Source: Zelonia costaricensis
Taxonomy: Eukaryota; Euglenozoa; Kinetoplastea; Trypanosomatida; Trypanosomatidae
Direction: 5' to 3'
NCBI GenBank assembly: GCA_030849075.1
Contig: JASAOO010003238.1
Location: 1-31,242 of the forward strand
Length of the DNA stretch: 31,242 nt
Shown here: in pieces, positions 9,565 through 18,291 of the stretch
Layout of the letters: the number at the start of each line of letters is the position of its first letter
Position numbering within the stretch: position 1 is the stretch's first letter
Notes under the pieces: model-generated
Databases searched by the model: none
The model's input: only the letters and a program-made list of their open reading frames with translations
What the model was told of the DNA's origin: nothing
Translations under genes and position numbers: made by a program

Positions 9565-9930
9565 GAAGAGTTCGGGATACGAGCAGGCAGGAGATTGAGA
9601 GCTGGTGCGGTGCTTCAGCACATCAACGCATCATCGAGGGAGACGTAGGGACGTCCCCCGGCCGCCGAGCCGAAGGACAAGATGGAGGTGCGCCCATCTA
9701 CGACGAGCGACCAGCATCCATCTGCTTCCCCACCCCCACCCCCTCCTCTCCTCAACTACGGCAGGTGCTGTGGAAGTGGCGGCGCTGTCTCACGAGTGCG
9801 CAGCGTGGGGGTTGGGGAGGGGCGCGTCCTTCGCCGCAGCAGCCCCGCTCCTGGGCGGCGGCCCTACGAAGCTGGGCCCTCAAGCGAGGAGGTGGAGACG
9901 CAACGGTACCACGCGCCCTCAACCAAATTT
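9565..9930. repeat. Tandem direct repeat, copy 2
   Basis: 366 bases that repeat 9199-9563 at about 97% identity. The right end is followed by unique sequence (CGTTGCACTTCTCC). Because the copies differ at several scattered places, they are not simply one read placed twice. The unit may belong to a dispersed intergenic repeat family, possibly SIDER-related, but this was not tested. Confidence 0.95.
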
Positions 9931-9999
9931 CGTTGCACTTCTCCTGCAGCATTCACGTCCACCTTAATTGCAAGTCTTGACACCTGCGCTTTGGGGGGA

Positions 10000-10021
10000 G
10001 TGTGTGTGTGTGTGTGTGTGT
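10000..10021. repeat. TG microsatellite
   Basis: Ten TG units at 10001-10020, just right of the tandem repeat, in non-coding sequence. Confidence 0.95.
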
Positions 10022-10239
10022 TCATGGGTTTGTGGTTATGTGTGTGTGTGTACTCTATGCCGATGCAGGCGGGCCGGGAACAGTAGGGTGGGGGGGACTG
10101 GCGAACAAAGCGGGGGCAAGGGAGAAGAAGAAGAGAGAGGGAGAGGGGGGAGAGAGGGAGAGAAGGTCGCCCTTGACGCGCTGCGTCTTGCAACAGGGAC
10201 GAAGGAGAACCCATCGGCGTCATAGAAAACCGAAGACAG

Positions 10240-10263
10240 CACACACACACACACACGCACACG
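10240..10263. repeat. AC microsatellite
   Basis: AC run with one G interruption in the TRM5/NBS1-like spacer. Confidence 0.9.
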
Positions 10264-12715
10264 CACGTACAACTTCGATGAGCCGACGCAAATACGTGAC
10301 AGCACGCGACGCCGTCGCTTTCCTTCTTCTCGCGCCGACCCTCCCTCCCTGTTAGCGCTGTACGCGAAGACAGACGCAGAGCGCGCCAGGAAATGAAGTT
10401 GGAGACCTCGAGGAGAGTGGGCAATGCTCAACGTGCACCGGTGCGTGCGTGTGAGTGATTGTGTGTGTGTATGTGCTTGCCGATACGTGGCATTGGCGGA
10501 CCGCTACTCTGGCGCAAACAGGCACACAGAAGTCACTCCGTATTGCACTACACTGCACACACGTACACGCCGACTGCACACGTGGGCGGGAGCTGCTCCC
10601 TCATTGCCCCTGCGCACCCGCACACCAGCAGCAGCGGAAGAGAGAGCGAGGTTGGGAGAGGGAGGGAAGGTGGGCGTACGCGGTGGCGAGGGACTTAAGC
10701 GAATGTTCACAGACACTCACAGGGAGACACACAGACATGAGCCACAGCATAGCCAGCTAGCAGACGCTTATCAGAGATGTTCGCTCGCACACACAGACTC
10801 ACATAAGCGTGAAGCCCATCAGAGACGGGGACAGACGGGCGTGTGAGGAAGATGGAGCAGGGGGTGGGGAAACACCAAAAGAGGTTTGGGGAGTCATGGG
10901 AACACACTGGCGGGAGAAGGGGGAGGGAGGCGGTGTCACGGCGGGATCGGGACAGGGATGGAGATGGAGAGAGAGGGCGATCGAGATCGTGTGCAGCGGC
11001 ACGGAGAGCACAGGGACGGGGAAGGGGGAGGGAGGGGGGGGCAAGAGGAGCCGCGAGGGAGGGGGGGGGGGGTAGAGACGCCACGGGAGACGGTTGGCGC
11101 ACCAAGAGGCACGCACACACACGCACAAACACAAACAGTCAACGCGTGCACACATGAAAGAGAGAAGAGATACAAGAGAGGGAGAAGAGCCAGCGGAGCG
11201 GTGAAAACAGGCAGACGTGCGTGTGCCGAATGCCGCCGCGGCCCGCACCACCCAACACACAGACAGAGAAGAAGGACGCGGAGGGGAGGGAGGCGTAGCG
11301 AAAGAGTGTGTGAAGATGGTTGAGGAGCAACAGGTGTAGTCAGGCTCGTGCTCCCTCGCTCCCCTCCCCCTCTCATCTCCGACCTCCCTTCTCTCTAAGC
11401 CGCCGTGTCGAGTGCAGCACCTCCACTGCAACCGCCAAACGAACCGTTGTCTCGCCATCTCTCCTCCGCCGTACCAACCCTTCTCCTGAGTGTCGCATCC
11501 AACTGACACTCACACTCACACGCACACACACAAAGGACACAAGGCGCCATGAAGGTGCGCATCTCTAATGAGGAAAATGTGCACACCTCTGTTTGTCTTC
11601 AATCCACAAAACCATGAACGAGCACGTGCGCAAGAGACCGAACAACGCAACACCCAAAGCAAATAAAAAGGCGGGGACCTCGTTGCGCACTGCAATCCGC
11701 GGCGAGCACGCATATCCACGCGTACACACACACACACACACATCAACTTTAAAGCAAGACGGAGAGACGCAGGGAGAGAGAAAAGCACACGCAGAGGCAG
11801 CCATTAACGCACGGCTGCGGTGGGAAACGAGCAACACCGAGCGTGCGCGCCACGTCCAGCCACGACAGCCGGTGCAACAACAACATCAACAGGCGCAGAC
11901 GTGGGCAAAACGCCAACGGCACCTCCAAAATGGCCAAGCAGAAACGCAATGCGCAAGAGAGGATGGAAACAGGGACGCACTCCACGCACACACGCGCGCA
12001 CCGGCCGCAAGTTCGTATGCCGGGGGCGAGTCGAGACCCAAAGGAGAAGGGGAGAACAATGAGGGGCCAAAGCACACGCGAGGCAACCGAAAAAGGCAAA
12101 AACACCCGACGCGGGGGGGGGGGGGCGCAGCACATCAACACACCGCCGTTCTCCATCTCCATACCCCGGCAGCAACCATCGCCACCCGCCCGAGGCATCT
12201 ATCCGAACCCAGTGGGGGGGGGGGGCACACAACAGGTGAAGGGAATGGGGGCCTGGCGAGAGAGAGAGACACGCACACATAACAAGGCCAGAAGACGTGG
12301 TCATCTCGAGGTCAACCACAGCGGCCACCCGATGGACAACCTGGAAAGGAGAAGGAGACCAGGCGGAGGTGAACTTCGCCGCGATGAGGGTGACGATGAT
12401 GAAGAGAAAAAGGAGTTGACGCACGAGCACCTTGATTGCGTGCGTGCGTGCGTCCCGGCGTGTACGGGTGCCAGTGTCCGACCACATGCTACGGCACGTG
12501 ACAGCACACCGCGAGAGAATGTCAAAGAGGGCACACGTGCACACGCACACACACGCACTCTCTCTCTCTCTCGCTCGAAACAGGTACCTCCCGGGTAGCG
12601 GGGCTGCGCAGGAGCGGGGACGGCCGCAGCCAGCAGTGCAGCTGGAACGGACGAAAACGAGAAGAGCACGCACGCGGCCGCACACACACCGAAAGGGAGA
12701 AGAGAGCGAGTCGCC

Positions 12716-15700
12716 TCAGAAAGTGCTGACGCGGCGTGCCATGGCCGCCTCGGCCGCCGGGCCAGCGACACCGGCGGTCGATGCCGTGTTGAGCCGCCGC
12801 TGCGACGGGGGTGAGACCGCGCGGGTACTGAGGGCGGCACGGGCGCGGGTGAGGGCTGAGGGCACCTTGCAGCCCACCGTCTTGTAGCACGCCTTGATCT
12901 TGCTCAGTGCGTACTGCGACTTCTGCCGCACCTGATGGCAGGCCGCGCGCGTGCCGCCGGTGCTGTACATGGCGGGGATGTCAGGCTCCGTGCTGTTGAC
13001 GTACTGCAGGAACTCGAGGATCCGCTCCACCCCGTCCTCCAGCGCCTGCTTGCTCGGGGCGTCCATGTAGGTCTGCCGCACCACGTACCGCGTCGTGCGC
13101 TCCGTGTCTGTCATGAAGTTGTCCAGGAAGTCGCTCATGAAGGTCTGGCAGTGCGTGCACAGCTCATCGTTGATGCGGTAGTAGGACTCCGCCGTCACGC
13201 TGCTCGCCGGCACGCTGACGGAGGCGCTGCTGCCGCTGCGTAGGCCCGGGATCTGGCCAGGCACCGCCGGGCCAGCACTCGGCATCGCAGCGCCGTGCCC
13301 GTTCGCCTGCGTCGGACTCCCGCGCCGGCGGCGGATGCTCACGCGGCTCGTCGACGCGCTGGCGGCGCGGCTGTCGCTGAAGTCGCCCACGCTGATGTTT
13401 GGCGTGCTCGTGTCACAGCTGGCTATTGGCGAGCGGTGGCGCTGCACGCTGCCGTACGCCTGGGCGTGTCGATTGCGCGGCACGCTGCTCGACACGCGCG
13501 GCGTCATGACGCGGTGCGGCGTCGCCATCTCGCGGAGCTGCGTGCTGTCGGAGCGCTGGAAGGACGACGACGTGCGACGGGCCGAGAGCGAGCCACTCGC
13601 GCCTAGCGGGGGCGGACGCGTCGCCATCCTAACGGACTCACAGCGCACGACGCTGCGGCGGTTGCCCATGCTGCCGGCCCGCTGCCCGTTCTCCTCCGCC
13701 GCGTCGGAGCTGCGGAGCACGGAGCTGGGCTCGACCTCGCGCGCGAGCGACATGCGCCGCTCGAGCGCGGTGTTGATGCGCACCGCCTCCACGCGCTGCC
13801 GCGGCGGCGACTTGCTCACCTGCGAGGCGGTGTGGACCACGACGTCGCGCTCCGGCGTCGCGTAGCGCTCCACCCGCGAGCGGCCCACGGAGGGATTCAA
13901 GGGCGAGCTCGAGCGCTCCTCCGCGGGCCCGCGGAGTGCGTCGTGGGAGTGGTTGAGTCGCAAGACGCCGCGGCGAGGCACGGGCGCGGACGCGGTGGCT
14001 AGCCGCTGCTCCCCGCGGCGGATCGACAGCGGGTACTGGGCCGCCGGCTCGCCCGCGCTGGTTGCCGCGGCGCCGATGACGCTGCTGGTGCCGCTGCTGC
14101 TGCCGGCGCCGGTGCTGCTGCCGATGCGGCTCACGTGCGACAGTGTCTTGGACAGCGCGACCTCGGGGGCGACAGATGCGGGCTGCGGTGGGAAACTACT
14201 GGAGGAGCCGGCGCGCTGCAGCACCGGCACGGCGGAGGTGCACGCGCTGGAAGCTGCCAGCGTGCGCGGCTCCGTCGATGCCCCTGCCGAGGGGGCAGGT
14301 GCGGTCGCTTCATCGGCGGTGGCGCCTTGGCTGTTGCGGCGGCGCCACTCCTCCATCGCAGATCTGCGCCGTGCTTCGTCTGCCGCGCCGTGTGGGGCGA
14401 GCGGCGGGCGGTCCTCACACAGCGCAGAGGCCGACTGGCCGAGCGCAGTGCCGGAGTGCGACAGCGACCCGCCGCGGGAGCACGCAAGGACGACCTCCTC
14501 GCTCTTCAGCGGCACGGCGGTGGGGGTGGGGAGGCTGCCAACGCTGGCACGCCGCGCACTTCCGCTGGCGCGCCACAGCGAGGAGAGCGACCTGCCCCGG
14601 CGCTCCTGCGAGGCCTCGGCGCTGTTGCTGCCGCTACCGCCGCCGTTGACGTGGTGGTGGTCGTCATCGCCGTCCTGTGCCGCACTCCCATTCGGGCTGT
14701 TCGCGGTGCCGTTGCTGCCGGCCGCCGGTTGGCGCACCGCTGCCGGCGCCGCGCCGCCATCGGCGTCGTCCTCGTCGCTCTCCCCCAGCGCGTTGCGCAG
14801 CCGGCCGGTGAGGGAGAAGGGGTGGCGATTTCGCTTCGCCGCGTTCAGGCACATGCGCTGCGCCGACTGCGCCTGCGACTGCGGCGACGGCTGCGGCAGC
14901 GATGTTGCCGCGGCCTCAGCTGCGGACGTCGCAGTCGGGGAAAGTTCGGCAGAGCCCACGGCTGCCTTGCCGGCTGCCGCGCACGTAGGGGCAGCGGGTT
15001 CTGACGGGGTCGACAGCGCCGCCGGCGCGAGCGGCGTCACGTGCGCGGTGACGGTGGCGGGCGGAGACGCCTCGGACGCGTGCGCAGACCCGTTCGTTGG
15101 CGCCGGCGCTGCAAAAGCCGCTGCGACTGTCGCTGGCGCAGCGGCGGCGGTGTTGGCGAGAGAGGTTGAGGCCGCTGTGTTGTCCTGCTGGGCGGCGAGT
15201 GCTGCCGGCGCGGCGCCCGAGGAGCTGGTCGTCGCTGCAGCTAGGGCCGGCGCAGCTGACACGGCGGTACTGCCGGTGCTCGTGGCGCGCGGGGGAGAGA
15301 GGACGCCACCTGCGCCGCTCGAGTTCAGCGGGCCCTCGCGCGAGCGTCGCGCGCTGACGGCGGATGTCGGAGGCGCAGCGGGGGCCGTCGACGGCGCCGG
15401 TGCGGGTGCCGTGGCCGCTGACGACTCAGAATTACGTGCGGCGCTGGTGCGACGGCTCGCGTCCGACAGCAAGCCGCTGCCGCTGCCGCTGCCGCTGCCA
15501 CTACCGCTGCCCACCCGCAGGTGCGTCGGTGCGGCGGCAGGGCTCGGCTCGGCTGCCGGCTGCGGCGATGGCGTCGTGTCGGCGCTGACAAGGTCGGCGG
15601 CGCGCTGCAGGTGGCACGCGGTGGCCTTGGTGTTGAGTTCCTTCGCATCGTTGCGGTACAAGGCGAGGTGCACGTTCTCCTCCGGAATGAGGCAGACGCC

Positions 15701-16747
15701 GTGGCGGTACAGGGCCAGGTACCCGCCCATGATGGGGCGGGTGTGTGCCGTTTCGAAGGCGCCGCGGCCCCCGCCGCGCTCGATGACCTCGTCTGACACG
15801 CTGCGGAAGTCGCCCTCGCCCATCAGCACCACCGTCGTGAGCGGGTACGGGCCCGGCGTCGTGTGATTCGCGTGCCACGACTCCACCGCGTTCGTCGCGA
15901 TGGTCTCCACCGCGCCGCCGAAGAGGCGAAGCACGCCGCCGTAGGCCTCCTCGACCACGCTGTCCAGCAGCACGAAGGTGTACTCGCAGAAGACCGTCGC
16001 CACAATCGGGCGGCCAATCGACAGGAACTCCGCGACGGAGAAGAAGGTCTGCGCGGGGCGGCGGTAGTGCACGCTGCGCAGCGCCATCGAGGCCGGCGAC
16101 GGCGACGACGGCGACGGGAACTCGCCGGGCATGAGGGTGTCCCGCTCCTCGAGGCTGCGCACGAGCGTCGCGATGTACTGTGGCGTGACGAGCGTGTAGC
16201 CGTAGCCGAGGGCGGCCATCATCGTCTCCTCCATCGCGAAGTTGTCCTCGGCGACGTAGAGGAACCCAATGCAGTTTGTGTGCTGCTCGTAGTACGACAG
16301 CGGAGCCGGAATGGAGTCCTCCACGACAAGGGCCCCGATGTGCACGCAAGCGTCCAGCACGAGATCGAGGTGCTCGTCGGTGAGGTCGGGCGAGATGGCG
16401 AGGATGAGCATCATGGGAATGATGCGGGCGGTGACGCGCAGACCAAGCCGGATGCGGTCCTCCGGGTACAGGAAGCGCGAGTTGTCCTTGCCGATGCGCT
16501 CGCGATCGACGAAGGTGCCGTGCTTCGATATGTCCTCGATGCGGACCTCGAGCTGCGCCTGGGGATCGAGCACGCTGTAGCGCGGCATCGGGGCCACCAC
16601 GATGGTGGCGTGGTGGCGCGAGATGGAAGGCTCGGCGGCCGGGAGAAGGATGCGGCACTCCTTGCGGCCCAGAGTGTACGTCTGCCCGGGCAGCAGGAAG
16701 TGCCGGTGTATCTCCCCACCGCCATGGTTGACTTCCAGGATGTACAT
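12716..16747 (-). CDS. NBS1: NBS1/nibrin-like FHA-BRCT protein (MRN complex DNA-break sensor)
   Basis: A 1343-residue protein from the ATG at 16747. Residues about 20-105 are an FHA domain with the phospho-threonine-binding set G27-R28, S43-R44-H46 and K75-H-G-T78; the human NBS1 counterparts are GRK, SISRNH and KYGTF. Residues about 110-360 fit tandem BRCT domains. They include TPQYIATL, PIVATVFCEYTFVLLDS and LRLFGG, and end with CLIPEENVHLALYRND near 350-366, which parallels the human RPIPEAEIGLAVIF segment. Residues about 380-1180 are Ala/Ser/Pro/Thr-rich and probably disordered, with a GSGSGS run encoded near 15477-15508 and an acidic SDEDDAD patch. Residues about 1185-1295 form a helical, cysteine-containing domain that I do not recognise. 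In other eukaryotes NBS1 joins MRE11 and RAD50 at double-strand breaks and recruits ATM. The usual C-terminal MRE11- and ATM-binding motifs are not evident. It is much longer than human NBS1 (754). Another FHA-BRCT protein is the main alternative. Confidence 0.8.
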   Translation of the reverse strand: MYILEVNHGGGEIHRHFLLPGQTYTLGRKECRILLPAAEPSISRHHATIVVAPMPRYSVLDPQAQLEVRIEDISKHGTFVDRERIGKDNSRFLYPEDRIRLGLRVTARIIPMMLILAISPDLTDEHLDLVLDACVHIGALVVEDSIPAPLSYYEQHTNCIGFLYVAEDNFAMEETMMAALGYGYTLVTPQYIATLVRSLEERDTLMPGEFPSPSSPSPASMALRSVHYRRPAQTFFSVAEFLSIGRPIVATVFCEYTFVLLDSVVEEAYGGVLRLFGGAVETIATNAVESWHANHTTPGPYPLTTVVLMGEGDFRSVSDEVIERGGGRGAFETAHTRPIMGGYLALYRHGVCLIPEENVHLALYRNDAKELNTKATACHLQRAADLVSADTTPSPQPAAEPSPAAAPTHLRVGSGSGSGSGSGSGLLSDASRRTSAARNSESSAATAPAPAPSTAPAAPPTSAVSARRSREGPLNSSGAGGVLSPPRATSTGSTAVSAAPALAAATTSSSGAAPAALAAQQDNTAASTSLANTAAAAPATVAAAFAAPAPTNGSAHASEASPPATVTAHVTPLAPAALSTPSEPAAPTCAAAGKAAVGSAELSPTATSAAEAAATSLPQPSPQSQAQSAQRMCLNAAKRNRHPFSLTGRLRNALGESDEDDADGGAAPAAVRQPAAGSNGTANSPNGSAAQDGDDDHHHVNGGGSGSNSAEASQERRGRSLSSLWRASGSARRASVGSLPTPTAVPLKSEEVVLACSRGGSLSHSGTALGQSASALCEDRPPLAPHGAADEARRRSAMEEWRRRNSQGATADEATAPAPSAGASTEPRTLAASSACTSAVPVLQRAGSSSSFPPQPASVAPEVALSKTLSHVSRIGSSTGAGSSSGTSSVIGAAATSAGEPAAQYPLSIRRGEQRLATASAPVPRRGVLRLNHSHDALRGPAEERSSSPLNPSVGRSRVERYATPERDVVVHTASQVSKSPPRQRVEAVRINTALERRMSLAREVEPSSVLRSSDAAEENGQRAGSMGNRRSVVRCESVRMATRPPPLGASGSLSARRTSSSFQRSDSTQLREMATPHRVMTPRVSSSVPRNRHAQAYGSVQRHRSPIASCDTSTPNISVGDFSDSRAASASTSRVSIRRRRGSPTQANGHGAAMPSAGPAVPGQIPGLRSGSSASVSVPASSVTAESYYRINDELCTHCQTFMSDFLDNFMTDTERTTRYVVRQTYMDAPSKQALEDGVERILEFLQYVNSTEPDIPAMYSTGGTRAACHQVRQKSQYALSKIKACYKTVGCKVPSALTRARAALSTRAVSPPSQRRLNTASTAGVAGPAAEAAMARRVSTF
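15477..15508 (-). repeat. In-frame Gly-Ser hexanucleotide repeat inside the NBS1-like gene
   Basis: Repeated GGCAGC-type units encode alternating Gly-Ser just after the BRCT region. This acts as a likely flexible linker and a site prone to length variation between strains. Confidence 0.8.
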
Positions 16748-16812
16748 GTCACGACTCGGGGGGAGGGGGCGTGTGCTCACGTGTACGTTACGGTATTGGT
16801 CAATGAGGCTTG

Positions 16813-16834
16813 CTGGAACAGCAAGAGAGAGAGA
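16813..16834 (-). promoter_or_regulatory. Putative trans-splice acceptor for the NBS1-like gene
   Basis: The minus strand reads CTCTCTCTCTTGCTGTTCCAG, a textbook polypyrimidine tract plus CAG, with the AG at 16813-16814. It predicts a leader of 65 bases before the ATG at 16747. Other AGs lie nearer the ATG but have weaker tracts. Confidence 0.65.
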
Positions 16835-17323
16835 TGTGTGGAGGCGTGAAGGGGGGCGGAGAGAGCGGGAGGGGGGAGGGCGTGGGTGTCTACCGACGTT
16901 GTGATCAGGGAGCTGCAGAGAGACGTAGGGGGTGGAGGAGGTGGAGGGCGAACAGCGGGTGCGCGGCGGGCGGCACCTGCGTTCTCCGTGAGGACACGGA
17001 CAATGAACTGACGCAAGAACAAACAAGAACGAAGCGTAGAAAGAACTATGATGGTGATGATGTGTGGGGTGGGTGGAGAATCGAGGGAGGGTGGGTGGGG
17101 GCAGGTGTTGCGCCGACCTAAGCCTCTCGCACAGCTGGCGTGATGTGATCTAAGGCAGACGAAGGAGTTGACGGAAGGCGGGGTGCGGGGTGTGGCGGAG
17201 GTGGGAGAGAGGGAGGAAGGGGGGGCGGGGGGCCGTCGGGTGGAGCGGCACCACGGGCAGCTCGATGTACACGCTCGCGGCTGCAACCGGGAACCACGGA
17301 AAGGCAACTACCTACGACACACT

Positions 17324-17347
17324 CACACACACACACACACACACACA
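17324..17347. repeat. AC microsatellite
   Basis: About 12 AC units in non-coding spacer. Confidence 0.95.
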
Positions 17348-17587
17348 TCAGTACGAGAGCAGACAAGAGGTGGGAGAGCGCGTTGGGGAGGGTGGGAGAT
17401 GGATGTAGAGTGCCATGGTGGTGTAGTACAGTTGCGCAGCGTGGAGGAAGGGCAAACTCGTCCGCGGCGCTGTGCAGCCTGTGGAAAGCGTGAGCCTTTA
17501 TGCAAAGGGGGGAGGCGGGCGTGTTGCAGGAGCGGTCTAGAACACGGTCTGCCCCCCCCCACACAGCATACACGGCGCACACGCGAA

Positions 17588-17611
17588 ACACACACACACA
17601 CACACACACAC
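17588..17611. repeat. AC microsatellite
   Basis: About 12 AC units in non-coding spacer. Confidence 0.95.
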
Positions 17612-17830
17612 CCGAACGCGCGCGCAAGCCTATTCTCCCGCGCATCCGGATAGGAAAGCAAGCCGGTGGTGCACGCAGTGCGCAGACAACCGAACACGCG
17701 CTCGTGTTCGCGCATTGTTCCATCCCATACACGCACCGCATCGCGTGCGCAGGGGGCGAGACGTCTCCCCGCCTTCTCGCAGCTTCACTGCGTTGATGCC
17801 TTCGGTGTTCAGCTTGTGTATGTGCTTCGG

Positions 17831-17854
17831 TGTGTGTGTGTGTGTGTGTGTGTG
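17831..17854. repeat. TG microsatellite
   Basis: Twelve TG units. With the two AC runs to its left it gives both orientations of the same dinucleotide within 0.5 kb. Confidence 0.95.
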
Positions 17855-18291
17855 GCGCTCAACAGCATTAACATCGCTCTTTCTTTTCCTTATCACCACC
17901 ACCACGCCCCCAGCGTCGGCGTGCGCCCTGGCCCCTCTTGAAGAGGCTGTTCCGTGACATGTTGCCCTGTGGGTGGTGGACCGGGAGACGAGAGAAGTGG
18001 GGGAGGAGGGGGGGGTTCTGCAGTAACCGCGGTTGCGGGCGCGGCGCGAGCCGGAAAGGAAAGACACGAAGCCGCACCGGGGCGTACAGGCGCGAGGGCC
18101 CGCTCCATTCTCTGCGCCTCCGCGTCCCCTTCCCGTCCTTTCGCTCATGTCAGTGCATCGACGTCCCCCCGCAGCCGGACAAGACCGGCAGGTCGGTACT
18201 GTCGCAGCGTCAGCCGGCACGTATGAGAGCGCAAACCCCCCCCTCGCCCCCCCCGCCGCACTCCTTCCCCCTTTTCCCGCCGCCGTCTCTC

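Larger units (their letters stand above)
9057..12715. other. Unusually long (3.66 kb) intergenic spacer between TRM5 and the NBS1-like gene
   Basis: No credible gene was found on either strand. The left end holds the TRM5 leader and the tandem 366-bp repeat at 9199-9930. From about 10080 to 11330 the plus strand is purine-rich with GA and G tracts (12 G at 11061-11072). At about 11340-11480 the composition flips to C/T-rich on the plus strand. From about 11500 to 12700 it is A/C-rich with further G runs at 12113-12125 and 12214-12225. Open frames of 150-290 codons in this span are homopolymeric or Cys/Val/His/Thr microsatellite products. It presumably contains a long 3' UTR of the NBS1-like mRNA. 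Confidence 0.6.
16748..18291. other. Intergenic spacer between the NBS1-like and zinc-finger genes
   Basis: No gene found. It contains AC/TG microsatellites at 17324-17347, 17588-17611 and 17831-17854. A C/T-rich plus-strand block lies at about 18100-18295, right at the 3' end of the zinc-finger gene. The left end holds the NBS1-like leader and splice acceptor. Confidence 0.6.

Noticed and set aside
9186..9980. Plus-strand 264-codon open frame across both repeat copies
   Set aside because: It reads through the undetermined base and simply repeats the tandem unit. The one-base indel between the copies changes the frame, so a conserved protein is unlikely.
10799..11509. Minus-strand 236-codon open frame in the long spacer
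   Set aside because: Ser/Pro/Leu-rich product of a pyrimidine-rich sense strand. No domain or codon-bias sign of coding.
11804..12685. Minus-strand 293-codon open frame in the long spacer, with a hydrophobic stretch
   Set aside because: Its composition follows microsatellites (Cys-Val, Thr-His runs), it has no motif and its reading overlaps several equally long frames. I could not support a gene.
13953..15866. Plus-strand open frame of 637 codons
   Set aside because: It is the antisense shadow of the NBS1-like gene. Its Ala/Ser/Arg-rich product has no domain, and the minus-strand frame has clear FHA/BRCT motifs.
16748..17026. N-terminal extension of the NBS1-like gene by 93 codons
   Set aside because: It begins at TTG and contains the probable splice acceptor at 16813. 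The FHA domain starts shortly after the ATG at 16747.
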